64,000 nt of DNA from Variovorax boronicumulans. GTDB taxonomy: Bacteria > Pseudomonadota > Gammaproteobacteria > Burkholderiales > Burkholderiaceae_C. The notes under the pieces were generated by a model. That model saw nothing but the letters and a program-made list of their open reading frames with translations. It was not told the origin of the DNA and ran no database searches. Positions within the stretch are counted from its first letter, which is position 1, and each line of letters begins with the position of its first letter. The stretch spans positions 186,001 to 250,000 of the forward strand of contig NZ_JAUSSG010000001.1 of assembly GCF_030812215.1 (NCBI RefSeq), read 5' to 3'. The translations under genes and the position numbers were made by a program. Positions 8,545 through 16,831 of this stretch are shown here, piece by piece.

Positions 8545-10068
8545 TCAGGCGTCCAGTTGCGCCAGCCGCTTCAGCTTGCGTTCGCTCATGCGCTTGGCCA
8601 CACGCGGCAGCACCAGCACGGCCACCACGACGACCACCAGCGCGATCGACATCGGACGCTGGAAGAACACCGATGCGCTGCCCTCGCCGATCGACATGGC
8701 ATTGCGCAGCTGCGCTTCGGCGAGCGGGCCGAGGATCATGCCGACCACCACGGGGGCGGTCGGGAAATCGAAGCGGCGCATCACCACGCCCAGGAGGCCG
8801 ATGCCGTAGAGCAGGAACAGGTCGAACGCGCTCTGGCGCATGCCGTAGGCGCCCACCGTCGCGAAGATCAGGATGCCGGCGTAGAGCTGCGGCTTCGGAA
8901 TCTTCAGGAGCTTGACCCACAGGCCCACCATCGGCAGGTTCAGCACCAGCAGCATCACGTTGCCGATGTAGAGCGAGGCGATCAGAGCCCACACCAGCGC
9001 GGCCGAGGTGGTGAAGAGCTGCGGGCCCGGCTGGATGCCGTAGTTCTGGAACGCGCCGAGCAGGATGGCGGTGGTGTTGGAGGTCGGGATGCCGAGCGTG
9101 AGCAGCGGGATCAGCGCGGCCGTCACCGTGGCGTTGTTGGCGGCCTCGGGGCCGGCCACGCCTTCGATGGCGCCGGTGGTGCCGAACTCGGCCTTGGCCT
9201 CCTTGTCCTTGGCCAGCTTCTTCTCGGTCGCGTAGCTCAGGAAGGTCGGGATCTCGGTGCCGCCGGCCGGGATGCAGCCGAAGGGCGTGCCGATGGCGGT
9301 GCCGCGCAGCCAGGCGGGAATCGAGCGCTTCCAGTCGCGCTTGGTCATGTGCACGCGGCTCAGCTTGTTCTGGCCCTCGACCACCTTGCCCTCGTACAGC
9401 ACGGCGTAGAGCACCTCGGCCACCGCGAAGAGACCCACCGCGACCAGCACGATCTCGATGCCGTCGAGCAGTTCGGGCACGCCGCCGGTGTAGCGGCCCT
9501 GGCCCGAGATCTGGTCCAGGCCGATGCAGCCGGCCGCCAGGCCGACGAACAGCGCCGTCATGCCGCGCAGCGTGCTCTTGCCGAGCACCGCGCTCACCGT
9601 GGTGAAGGCCAGCAGCATCAGGAGGAAATACTCGGGCGGTCCGAGCTTGACCGCGAAGTCGGCCACGAACGGCGCGAACAGCGTGACGACGACCGTGGCG
9701 ATGGTGCCGGCCACGAAGGAGCCGATGGCGGCGGTGGCGAGCGCCGCGCCCGCCCGGCCGCTCTTGGCCATCTTGTTGCCCTCCATCGCGGTCACCATGC
9801 TGGCGGTTTCGCCGGGCGTGTTGAGCAGGATGGACGTGGTCGAGCCGCCGTACATGGCGCCGTAGTAGATGCCCGAGAAGAAGATCATCGAGGCCGTGAT
9901 GTCGACCTTGCCGGTGATCGGCAGCAGCATGGCCACGGCCACCGCCGGGCCGATGCCGGGCAGCACGCCGACGGCCGTGCCGAGCGCACAGCCGACCAGG
10001 CACCAGAGCAGGTTGACGGGCGTGATGGCGGCGGCAAAGCCCGCCATGAGTGCGTTGAAGATTTCCAT
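8545..10068 (-). CDS. tctA: Tripartite tricarboxylate transporter, large permease TctA
   Basis: Large integral membrane subunit of a TTT-family secondary transporter for citrate or other carboxylates, 507 aa, the normal length. The N-terminus has the TctA hallmark: [18 protein letters not shown], then [21 protein letters not shown], with a second matching repeat further in ([14 protein letters not shown]). About twelve hydrophobic helices are present. It lies 1 nt after tctB in the order tctC-tctB-tctA on the minus strand, with tctDE divergent, so it works with the periplasmic binder TctC and small subunit TctB. It ends before a bidirectional terminator. The family is certain; the substrate is unknown. 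Confidence 0.96.
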   Translation of the reverse strand: MEIFNALMAGFAAAITPVNLLWCLVGCALGTAVGVLPGIGPAVAVAMLLPITGKVDITASMIFFSGIYYGAMYGGSTTSILLNTPGETASMVTAMEGNKMAKSGRAGAALATAAIGSFVAGTIATVVVTLFAPFVADFAVKLGPPEYFLLMLLAFTTVSAVLGKSTLRGMTALFVGLAAGCIGLDQISGQGRYTGGVPELLDGIEIVLVAVGLFAVAEVLYAVLYEGKVVEGQNKLSRVHMTKRDWKRSIPAWLRGTAIGTPFGCIPAGGTEIPTFLSYATEKKLAKDKEAKAEFGTTGAIEGVAGPEAANNATVTAALIPLLTLGIPTSNTTAILLGAFQNYGIQPGPQLFTTSAALVWALIASLYIGNVMLLVLNLPMVGLWVKLLKIPKPQLYAGILIFATVGAYGMRQSAFDLFLLYGIGLLGVVMRRFDFPTAPVVVGMILGPLAEAQLRNAMSIGEGSASVFFQRPMSIALVVVVVAVLVLPRVAKRMSERKLKRLAQLDA

Positions 10069-10069
10069 G

Positions 10070-10621
10070 TCAGAGCCACCCAGTGGAAGTGAGGCCGGGC
10101 AGGTTGATGGCCAGGAATTGCGTGAACATCCAGAACACCGGGGCGGCGATGAGCGCGCCGGTGACGAAATCGATGACCCAGGTGCGCGGTGCGTTCACGC
10201 CGGCCTGCCCGCTCGCGCGGCGAAGGCCCTGCACGGCCAGCACGTAGCACAGCGTGCAGCTCAGGATGAAGCCCAGCGTGGTGATCAGCGCCGCGTTGAG
10301 CAGCAGCCCGGCCGAGACCCAGACGAAGCCGGGCCAGTAGGCGCGGTCGGCACCGGTGGGCGGATCGAGTTCGCGAAAGCCGCCGGTGCGCGCTTCCCAG
10401 AGGATCCAGGCGCCGCACAGCACGAGCACCACGGACACCAGCCAGGGCAGAAAGTTGGGGCCGACGCCGCCGTAGCCGGCTTCGGAAGAGATGTCGATGG
10501 CACCGAAGGCCAGTGCGAGGCCCGTGAGCAGGACGCCCGCGCCGACGAGGGTTTGCGGCCAGACTGCCGCTGCTTGCGCCGCCGCGTCAGACGGCGAGAC
10601 CGAGGAATCTGGAGTTGTCAT
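10070..10621 (-). CDS. tctB: Tripartite tricarboxylate transporter, small permease TctB
   Basis: Small membrane subunit of the TTT transporter, 183 aa with four hydrophobic segments (for example TLVGAGVLLTGLALAFGAIDI near residue 26 and WLVSVVLVLCGAWILW near 62). TctB proteins are poorly conserved, so the identification rests on size, topology and position directly upstream of tctA (1-nt gap) and downstream of tctC. The start ATG has GGGAG about 8 nt upstream. A strong hairpin in the 96-nt tctC-tctB gap probably lowers expression of tctBA relative to the binding protein. Confidence 0.9.
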   Translation of the reverse strand: MTTPDSSVSPSDAAAQAAAVWPQTLVGAGVLLTGLALAFGAIDISSEAGYGGVGPNFLPWLVSVVLVLCGAWILWEARTGGFRELDPPTGADRAYWPGFVWVSAGLLLNAALITTLGFILSCTLCYVLAVQGLRRASGQAGVNAPRTWVIDFVTGALIAAPVFWMFTQFLAINLPGLTSTGWL

Positions 10622-10656
10622 TTTTGCTCCCGGAATGTGGTGCTGGATTTGAAAAC

Positions 10657-10690
10657 GGCACGCTGTCGTCTCTTGCGAGGACAGCGTGCC
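10657..10690 (-). terminator. Intercistronic hairpin between tctC and tctB
   Basis: Eleven-bp perfect arms GGCACGCTGTC (10657-10667) and GACAGCGTGCC (10680-10690). On the minus strand GTTTTC follows, a short T tract. It probably acts as a partial terminator or 3' stabiliser that favours the binding-protein message over tctBA. Confidence 0.65.
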
Positions 10691-10717
10691 ATTCGGCAGG
10701 CATTGGTGTGCCGGGGG

Positions 10718-11677
10718 TCAGACCATGCCGGACTTGGTCATGATGGCCCGGAGGCTGGCGAAATCGTCATCGACGAACTTGGCGAAGGCTTCGCCCGACA
10801 GCACGGCCGCGGTCCAGTCGTTCTTCTTCAGCGACTCGGCCCACGACGGACTCTTGAGTGCGGCCAGCACCATGTCGGTCAGCGCCTTGCGCTGCTCGGC
10901 CGAGATGCCGGGGGCGCCGTACACGCCGCGCCAGTTGCCGATTTCCACATCGATGCCCTGCTCCTTGAGCGTGGGCACGTTGATGCCGGGCAGGCGCTGG
11001 GCCGAGGTGACGGCAATCGCCTTCATCTTGCCGGCGGCGATGTATTCGGCGAACTCGCTGTAGCCGCTGCCGCCGACGGTGACGTTGCCGCCCAGGATGG
11101 CGGCGGTGGCTTCACCGCCTCCGCGGAAGGCCACGTAGTTGATCTTGGAGGGATCGGCGCCGACCTTCTGCGCGATCATGGCCGCGGCGATGTGCTCGGT
11201 GGAGCCGCGCGAACCGCCGCCCCACTTGACGCTGCCCGGGTCCTTCTTGAGCTGGTCGACCACGTCCTTCATGGTCTTCAGGGGCGAGTTGGCGGGCAGC
11301 ACGAACACGTTGTATTCGGTGGTCAGGCGCGCGATGGGCGTGGCCTGCTCCAGCTTGACCGGCGGCTTGCCGGTGATGATGCCGCCCAGCATGACCGAGC
11401 CCATGACCATCAGCGCGTTGGGATCGCCCTTGGAACCGTTCACGAACTGGGCCAGGCCCAGTGCGCCGGCGGCGCCGCCCTTGTTGTCGTAGGTGACGGT
11501 ATCGGCCACCTTGGCATCGCTCAGGGCCTTGCCCAATGCGCGGCCGGTGGTGTCCCAGCCGCCGCCCGGGTTGGCGGGGATCATCATCTTGACGTTGGCA
11601 GCGGCACGCGCCGAGAGCGGCAACGCGCCGGCGGCGGCCAGAGCGGCCAGGGACTTCAAAAAGGTATCGCGACGCAT
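10718..11677 (-). CDS. tctC: Tripartite tricarboxylate transporter substrate-binding protein TctC (Bug family)
   Basis: Periplasmic solute-binding subunit, 319 aa from the chosen ATG at 11677. The frame is open further upstream, but this start gives a proper signal peptide (MRRDTFLKSLAALAAAGALPLSARA) and has GGAG 7 nt ahead of it; longer versions would have no signal. The Bug/TctC hallmark PANPGGGWDTTGRALG follows the signal, and PLKTMKDVVDQLKKDPGSVKWGGGS is typical of the family. It is the first gene of tctCBA and divergent from the regulator tctD across a 139-bp intergenic region, which should hold the TctD-controlled promoter. The bound substrate is most likely a di- or tricarboxylate. Confidence 0.95.
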   Translation of the reverse strand: MRRDTFLKSLAALAAAGALPLSARAAANVKMMIPANPGGGWDTTGRALGKALSDAKVADTVTYDNKGGAAGALGLAQFVNGSKGDPNALMVMGSVMLGGIITGKPPVKLEQATPIARLTTEYNVFVLPANSPLKTMKDVVDQLKKDPGSVKWGGGSRGSTEHIAAAMIAQKVGADPSKINYVAFRGGGEATAAILGGNVTVGGSGYSEFAEYIAAGKMKAIAVTSAQRLPGINVPTLKEQGIDVEIGNWRGVYGAPGISAEQRKALTDMVLAALKSPSWAESLKKNDWTAAVLSGEAFAKFVDDDFASLRAIMTKSGMV

Positions 11678-11816
11678 CGTTGTCTCCAGAGGGGCTGAAA
11701 GGGAAATGAGAGGAACCTGACTCGGACCTGAGCCGCTATCATGCGCCGCCCCGCTGTCAGTTGGCTGTCCGCCGGACTGGGGAAAACACCAAAGTATCCA
11801 TTCCGCCCCCTCCCGT

Positions 11817-12497
11817 ATGAAGCTGCTGCTGGTCGAAGACGATCCCTCGATGCAAATCACGCTGCAGCGCACGCTCGGCCGCCGCCGCATCGACGTGCGC
11901 GTGTGCGGCGATGGGGCCGAGGCGGTGGCGCAATGGCGTGCCATCGAGCCCGACGTGGTGGCACTCGACCTGAGCCTGCCGAACCTCGACGGCTTGCAGG
12001 TGCTGGCGCAGGCGCGCGCCGAGGGGCTGCGCACGCCGGTGCTGCTGCTCACGGCCCGCGGCACGGTGGGCGACCGCATCGTCGGCCTCAACGCCGGCGC
12101 CGACGACTACCTGCCCAAGCCTTTCGACCTGGACGAACTGGAAGCCCGCATCCGCGCGCTGCGCCGGCGCAGCCAGAGCGCCGGGCCCGACACGGGCCTG
12201 AACCCGCAGGAGATCGGCGGCCTGCGCTTCGAGCCCGACAACGGCGCCATCTACAACCGCGCCGACCTGCTGGAGCTCACGCCGCGCGAACTCGCGCTCA
12301 TGAAGGCGCTGATGATGAAGCCGGGTCATGCGGTGACCAAGGAGCGCCTGTTCGAGCTGGTGTTTCCGGGCGAAACCGATGTGCAGTACGAGGCCATCGA
12401 AGTGGTGGTGTATCGCCTGCGCAAGAAGCTGGTGGGCACGGGCGCGGTGCTCATGACGATGCGCGGTCTCGGTTATCTGCTGCGGCCCGAAGCATGA
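11817..12497 (+). CDS. tctD: Response regulator TctD (OmpR family)
   Basis: DNA-binding response regulator, 226 aa. The receiver domain (1-120) has the acidic pair VEDD at 6-9, the phosphoacceptor D51 in VALDLSLPNLDG, and the conserved Lys in YLPKPFDLDELEARI. A winged-helix Trans_reg_C domain fills the rest (LTPRELALMKALMMKPG...VYRLRKKL). It is divergent from tctCBA and 7 nt upstream of a sensor kinase. This is the standard arrangement in which TctDE senses a tricarboxylate and activates tctC. The 20 nt upstream of the start contain no clear Shine-Dalgarno. Confidence 0.93.
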   Translation: MKLLLVEDDPSMQITLQRTLGRRRIDVRVCGDGAEAVAQWRAIEPDVVALDLSLPNLDGLQVLAQARAEGLRTPVLLLTARGTVGDRIVGLNAGADDYLPKPFDLDELEARIRALRRRSQSAGPDTGLNPQEIGGLRFEPDNGAIYNRADLLELTPRELALMKALMMKPGHAVTKERLFELVFPGETDVQYEAIEVVVYRLRKKLVGTGAVLMTMRGLGYLLRPEA

Positions 12498-12504
12498 AGG
12501 CCGC

Positions 12505-13923
12505 ATGAAGAAGGTGTCTTCGCTGCGCGCGCGGCTGCTGTTCGGCATCCTCGCGCCGGTGGCGGTGTTCATCGTGATCAACAGCGTGAGCCTGTACCGC
12601 CAGAGCCTCGCGGCCGCCACCACCGCCTACGACCGCACTTTGCTCGCCTCGGCCAAGACCATCGGCGAGCAGCTCGACGTGGAGGGCTACGACGAGAAGG
12701 CGCAGTTGCGCGCGATCGTGCCCTACTCCGCGCTCGAGGCCTTCGAGGCCGACAACCGCAGCCGGCTTTTCTACCGCGTGTCCGCGCTCGACGGCGAGTT
12801 GATCTCGGGCTTCGTCGAGCTGCCGTTCTGGCGCGGCCGCATACCGGACCGCAGCGCGTATGCGGCGCTGGTCGATTTCTACGACGCGCAGTTCCGTGGG
12901 CAGCCGGTTCGTGTCGCGGTGCTGCTGCAGCCGGTGGCCAGCGCGCGCGGCCGCGGCATGGCCGTGGTGCAGGTGGCCGAGACGCTCGAGCTGCGCGAAA
13001 CGCTGGTGCGCAAGCTGCTGCTCGACACGCTCTGGCGCCAGTTGCTGCTGATGGGCGTGATCGCCGGCGTCACGGTGTTCGTGGTGCACCGCGCCACGCG
13101 CTCGGTGCGCGAACTGGGCGAAGCCATCGAGAAGCGGCCGGCCGACGACCTCTCGCCCATCGATGCGCCCGACGCGCCGCGCGAGCTGCGCCCCTTGATC
13201 GACGCCACCACCGAGGTGATGGGCCGGCTGCAGCGGCTGCTCGATCACCAGAAGCGCTTTGTGCGCGACAGCGCCCACCAGCTGCGCACGCCGCTCGCGG
13301 TGCTCAAGGCGCAGGTGCAGTCGGCGCGCCGCGGCGACGTGGCGCCCGAGCAGGCCTTCGGCGAGATCAGCCAGACGGTCGAGCGCGCCACGATGCTGGC
13401 CAACCAGATGCTCTCGCTCGCCAAGGTGGAGCAACTGCGCCAGCAGCCCGAGTCGGTGACGCTGGACCTGGGCGAGGTGGTGCGCAACATCGTGCTCGAC
13501 CTGTCGCCGCTGGTGGCCGACAAGGCACTGGATTTCGAACTGGCCGCGGGCGAGCCGGTGGCCGTGCGCGCGCACCAGTGGATGCTGCAGGAGCTCACGC
13601 GCAACCTGCTGCACAACGCGATCAAGCAGAGCCCGCAGGGCGCGGCGCTGTCGGTGATCGTGCGGGCCGAGGGCGACCAGGCGGTGCTCACCGTGCGCGA
13701 CGAAGGACCGGGCATTTCGCCCGAACTGCGGCAGCGCCTGTTCGCGCCGTTCTCCGCCGGCAGCACGTCCAGCGGCTCGGGGCTGGGCCTGGCGATCTGC
13801 CGCGAGATCGTGCTGGCGCTGGACGGCCGCATCGACCTGGACAACCGCACCGCGCAGGGCAACACCGCACGCGTGGTCGGGCTGGATGCTGTCGTGCACC
13901 TTCCGCTCTGGCGGCACAATTGA
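12505..13923 (+). CDS. tctE: Sensor histidine kinase TctE
   Basis: Membrane sensor kinase, 472 aa. TM1 is at 9-25, a periplasmic sensing segment of about 150 residues follows, TM2 is near 170-190 (LLLMGVIAGVTVFVVHRA), then HAMP-like linker and HisKA domain with the phosphorylated His in SAHQLRTPLAVLKAQVQ (H258). The HATPase_c domain has the N box LLHNAIKQSPQG, the G1 box VRDEGPGISPE and G2 SGSGLGLAI. It pairs with the regulator just upstream. The 3' end overlaps nothing; the S4-domain gene starts 10 nt later. Confidence 0.93.
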   Translation: MKKVSSLRARLLFGILAPVAVFIVINSVSLYRQSLAAATTAYDRTLLASAKTIGEQLDVEGYDEKAQLRAIVPYSALEAFEADNRSRLFYRVSALDGELISGFVELPFWRGRIPDRSAYAALVDFYDAQFRGQPVRVAVLLQPVASARGRGMAVVQVAETLELRETLVRKLLLDTLWRQLLLMGVIAGVTVFVVHRATRSVRELGEAIEKRPADDLSPIDAPDAPRELRPLIDATTEVMGRLQRLLDHQKRFVRDSAHQLRTPLAVLKAQVQSARRGDVAPEQAFGEISQTVERATMLANQMLSLAKVEQLRQQPESVTLDLGEVVRNIVLDLSPLVADKALDFELAAGEPVAVRAHQWMLQELTRNLLHNAIKQSPQGAALSVIVRAEGDQAVLTVRDEGPGISPELRQRLFAPFSAGSTSSGSGLGLAICREIVLALDGRIDLDNRTAQGNTARVVGLDAVVHLPLWRHN

Positions 13924-13933
13924 ATTCCCACCT

Positions 13934-14377
13934 ATGGAACCCATGGAACGTCTGCGCATCGACAAATGGCTCTGGGCCGCACGCTTCTTCAAGACGCGTT
14001 CGCTGGCCGCGGAGGAAATCGGCAAGAACCGGGTGCAGGTGAACGGCGATGTCGCCAAGGCATCGCGCGAGGTGAAAACCGGCGACACGGTGACGATGCG
14101 CCTGGGCGTGCAGACGCGGACAGTGACGGTGCGCGGCATCAGCGGCCAGCGCGGGCCGGCGCCCGTCGCGCAATTGCTCTACGAGGAAACGGCCGAAAGC
14201 ATCGCCGCACAGGCCGCGCTGCGCGAACAGCGCCGCATGGGCAGCGAACCCGCCCTGGCCATCGAGCAGGGACGCCCGACCAAGCGCGACCGGCGCGACC
14301 TCGATGGCGCGGTGCGCCACGCCGAATGGGACAACCGCTGGAGCGCGTCGATCGACCCGGAAGACACCGAGCGCTGA
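13934..14377 (+). CDS. S4-domain RNA-binding protein, Hsp15-like heat-shock protein
   Basis: 147 aa from ATG 13934 (MEPMERLRIDKWLW). The reading frame extends 48 nt upstream into tctE, but the S4 domain begins right at RLRIDKWLWAARFFKTRS, so the internal ATG is preferred; ATG 13943 is a second possibility. S4 motif: KTRSLAAEEIGKNRVQVNG then VKTGDTVTMRLG, the classical RNA-binding fold. The C-terminus is basic with alternating Arg/Glu. Hsp15 (HslR) recycles stalled 50S subunits carrying nascent chains after heat shock. The assignment is by fold and length; other small S4 proteins are possible. Confidence 0.85.
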   Translation: MEPMERLRIDKWLWAARFFKTRSLAAEEIGKNRVQVNGDVAKASREVKTGDTVTMRLGVQTRTVTVRGISGQRGPAPVAQLLYEETAESIAAQAALREQRRMGSEPALAIEQGRPTKRDRRDLDGAVRHAEWDNRWSASIDPEDTER

Positions 14378-14420
14378 TCGCGTACGCTGTCGGCTTTCCT
14401 TCTTCAAGGGGTTCCGGTTC

Positions 14421-15227
14421 ATGGCCAGCTTCAAGAAATACCGTGTCGGCAGCAAGTTCAAGCTTTCGCAGATCGATCCCGGCGACACCGCCTTCTGCGA
14501 GGGCGACGAAGCGGCGCAGCGCGAAGAAGTCGACGCCATGGCCGTCGAGCTCGACGAGCTGCAGAACCTGCTGCACGCCGAAGGTCGCCGCAAGGTGCTG
14601 CTGGTGCTGCAGGGCATGGACACCAGCGGCAAGGACGGCACGGTGCGCTGGGTGTTCTCGCGCACCTCCCCGCTGGGCGTGCGCGTGGCGGCCTTCAAGG
14701 CGCCGACCGAAGAAGAACGGGCGCGCGACTATCTCTGGCGCTGCCATGCCGTCGTGCCGCGCACCGGCGAGATCGCGGTGTGGAACCGCAGCCACTACGA
14801 AGACGTGCTGGTGCCGGTGGTCGAAGGCTGGATCGACAAGGCCGAGGCCAAGCGCCGCTATGCGCAGATCAACGACTTCGAACGCCTCCTGGTCGAGACC
14901 GGCACGGTCATCGTGAAGTGCATGCTGCACATCGACAAGGACGAACAGCGCGAGCGCCTGCAGGCCCGCATCGACACGCCCGGCAAGCAGTGGAAGTTCA
15001 GCATGGGCGACCTGGAGGTGCGCACCAAGTGGAGCGCCTACCAGCGCGCCTACGAAAACGCCCTGGCGGCCACCTCGACCGAGCATGCGCCCTGGTACGT
15101 GATACCGGCCAACAGCAAGCGGCACCGCAACCTGATGATTGCGCAGTTGCTCATGAAGACGCTGCGGCAGATGAAATTCAAGACCCCGCCGCCGGACCCG
15201 GCGCTCAAGGGAATGATCGTCAAGTAA
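14421..15227 (+). CDS. ppk2: Polyphosphate kinase 2 family protein (polyphosphate:nucleotide phosphotransferase)
   Basis: PPK2 transfers phosphate between polyphosphate and nucleoside phosphates in the cytoplasm. 268 aa from ATG 14421 (MASFKKYRVGSKFKLSQIDP), the usual length of a one-domain PPK2. The Walker A loop is LQGMDTSGKDG (K71) followed by the family VRWVFS. The Walker B/lid region NRSHYEDVLVPVVEGW (N122-) and the downstream GKQWKFSMGDLEVR are also typical. The class (ADP versus AMP preference) cannot be decided by eye. It starts 43 nt after the Hsp15-like gene, so the two may be cotranscribed. A 7-bp hairpin follows the stop. Confidence 0.93.
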   Translation: MASFKKYRVGSKFKLSQIDPGDTAFCEGDEAAQREEVDAMAVELDELQNLLHAEGRRKVLLVLQGMDTSGKDGTVRWVFSRTSPLGVRVAAFKAPTEEERARDYLWRCHAVVPRTGEIAVWNRSHYEDVLVPVVEGWIDKAEAKRRYAQINDFERLLVETGTVIVKCMLHIDKDEQRERLQARIDTPGKQWKFSMGDLEVRTKWSAYQRAYENALAATSTEHAPWYVIPANSKRHRNLMIAQLLMKTLRQMKFKTPPPDPALKGMIVK

Positions 15228-15239
15228 GAAAAAGCCCGT

Positions 15240-15257
15240 GCCGCTGGTTGCAGCGGC
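15240..15257 (+). terminator. Small GC hairpin after ppk2
   Basis: Perfect arms GCCGCTG (15240-15246) and CAGCGGC (15251-15257) with loop GTTG. No T tract follows, so it may be a 3' stabilising stem or weak terminator. Confidence 0.35.
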
Positions 15258-15379
15258 GTCGTGCCGTCGCAACGTGTTGTTTGTAAAGTGCTCGCCGGCC
15301 TACGAGGCAGGGCACCTCTGCAAACTAAGGTTCATGGTGTACCTGCTCCAGGTGCATTCATCAACCGAAGGACTCCAAC

Positions 15380-15568
15380 ATGAAAAAGATACTCTTCGTT
15401 CTCGCCGCCTGTGTGCTCTCGAGCGCCGCACTCGCGCAACCGGCGCCCCGACACGGACCGGGCTACGACCGCCCGCATGCAGCGCCGCATCACCGCAAGC
15501 ACAAGGTCTGGGTGCCGGCGCACCGCGAGCATGGCCGCCGCGTGCCGGGACATTACGTCTGGCGCTGA
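15380..15568 (+). CDS. Small exported His-rich protein
   Basis: 62 aa. A clear signal peptide (MKKILFVLAACVLSSAALAQ) leaves a mature chain of about 42 residues that is rich in His, Arg and Pro. It carries the pattern VWVPAHREHGRRVPGHYVW, which resembles the repeated W-x-P-G-H type modules of small periplasmic proteins. His-richness could mean metal binding, but this is speculation. ATG has GGACT(CC) about 8 nt upstream. It is monocistronic between the ppk2 gene and a bidirectional terminator. I do not recognise a named family. Confidence 0.75.
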   Translation: MKKILFVLAACVLSSAALAQPAPRHGPGYDRPHAAPHHRKHKVWVPAHREHGRRVPGHYVWR

Positions 15569-15586
15569 AGGAGCCCCATAAAAAAG

Positions 15587-15610
15587 AAGCCGGCATGAAA
15601 GCCGGCTTTT
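15587..15610. terminator. Bidirectional terminator between convergent small genes
   Basis: Arms AAGCCGGC (15587-15594) and GCCGGCTT (15601-15608) with loop ATGAAA. TTTT follows on the plus strand and an A-rich flank lies on the other side. It serves the His-rich protein gene and the convergent lipoprotein gene. Confidence 0.85.
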
Positions 15611-15631
15611 GTCTGGCCTGAAGAAACCCGG

Positions 15632-16303
15632 TCAGGAACGGCGGACCGGCGCCTGCGCCAACACGCGGCACTTGCCGAATTCGCAGCGCACCGCCCAGGT
15701 CCCGCCGTTTTCGCAAGGCACGTTGTACGACTCGAAGCCCGGGCCCTTGGCCGTGAGTTCGGCGCGCGGCTGCACGTTGCAGCGGCCGGCCTTGGCGAGC
15801 GATTCGACGTTGTAGGTGTCGATGCCTGTACGGCGCGGCTTGGCGGCGACGACCGGATCGAAGGTGTGGCCGTAGAAGGTGTCGCGCACATCGGGGTCGA
15901 GGTTGCGGTAGCCGCGCTTGGCCATGCAATGGACGATGGCGATCTCTTGATGCTCGGCCATGAGCTCCGAGGTCGGACGGCCGTTCCAGTCGATGACGGC
16001 GGCGCTGATGCCGGTGTACGAAGCGGCGGCCACGATGCCCTGGCCGTGCACGGTGATGAGGCCGAGGCCCAGCGCGAGCCACATGGTGTCGCCGGTCTCG
16101 CTGCGTGCGGTGATGCGGGTGGCTGCGGTGCGGCAGGCCTGCACGTCGTTGTCGTAGCGAACCTTGTCGACGCCTTCCATGGCGACCATGGGGACGTAGG
16201 TGAGTCCAGACCCGGTGCCGGGTTCGGTCGGCACCAGCGGCGCCCTGGCGGTGCAGCCCATCAGGGCCACAGCGGCGAACGCAATGCTCAGCAACAGCTT
16301 CAT
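15632..16303 (-). CDS. Putative lipoprotein of unknown function
   Basis: 223 aa. Lipoprotein signal MKLLLSIAFAAVALMGC with lipobox LMGC (C17). After a short linker the mature part contains VDKVRYDNDVQACRTAATRI, a glycine/alanine-rich hydrophobic stretch (about 75-100: LALGLGLITVHGQGIVAAASYTG) reminiscent of glycine-zipper regions, then HCMAKRGYRNLDP. That order (Cys motif, small-residue helix, a second Cys with KRGY) is common in uncharacterised proteobacterial outer-membrane lipoproteins. Further cysteines in the C-terminal 50 residues may form disulfides. No partner gene is evident. Transcribed alone toward the shared terminator. Confidence 0.8.
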   Translation of the reverse strand: MKLLLSIAFAAVALMGCTARAPLVPTEPGTGSGLTYVPMVAMEGVDKVRYDNDVQACRTAATRITARSETGDTMWLALGLGLITVHGQGIVAAASYTGISAAVIDWNGRPTSELMAEHQEIAIVHCMAKRGYRNLDPDVRDTFYGHTFDPVVAAKPRRTGIDTYNVESLAKAGRCNVQPRAELTAKGPGFESYNVPCENGGTWAVRCEFGKCRVLAQAPVRRS

Positions 16304-16465
16304 GGGGTTTCCCTCGTCCTCTTTCGCGGTAGTTCCGCGGATTTAACCATACATATAGTTACTCTTGAATCGACTTGTCGCGAATGCACGACGACCGATG
16401 CAGCGGCATGCGACCATGCGTTCCCGCTCTCGGCGGGCCGCAAATCAAAGTACCTACGACCCCGC

Positions 16466-16810
16466 ATGAAGCTCCTCCCGATCGCCGCCCTGATGTTGCT
16501 TTTGAACAGCGCGTCCGTTGCCATCGCGCAGACCGCGCCGATGGACCTCCTGAGGAAAAACGGCTGCATCGCCTGCCACGGGCTCGTCCACAAGCAGGTC
16601 GGCCCGGGTTTCGCGCAGATCGCGGAGCGCTATCGCAATGATCCGGACGCGGCGCCGCGCCTGGCCGAGAAGATCCGCAACGGCAGTGTCGGCACCTGGG
16701 GCCGGGTCATCATGCCGCGGCAAAGCCTGGTGTCGGAGGCCGACTCGCGGGTGCTGGCGACCTGGGTGCTTTCGCAGCCTTCGGTGGCGAAAAGCCAGGG
16801 CCCGAAGTAA
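16466..16810 (+). CDS. Small class I cytochrome c
   Basis: 114 aa. The signal peptide is MKLLPIAALMLLLNSASVAIA. The mature protein begins QTAPMDLLRKNGCIACHGL, with the haem-attachment motif CIACH (C34, C37, H38). The likely axial Met is M83 in GRVIMPRQ. This is a mono-haem c551/c552-type electron carrier of the periplasm. The ATG at 16466 was preferred because it gives a signal peptide directly followed by the haem region. It stands alone, convergent with the histidine kinase gene (21 nt between the stops). A role as electron acceptor for the Mo hydroxylase encoded nearby (19366-21567) is possible but unproven. Confidence 0.9.
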   Translation: MKLLPIAALMLLLNSASVAIAQTAPMDLLRKNGCIACHGLVHKQVGPGFAQIAERYRNDPDAAPRLAEKIRNGSVGTWGRVIMPRQSLVSEADSRVLATWVLSQPSVAKSQGPK

Positions 16811-16831
16811 CGCCAAAGCGCCCGCGCATCA

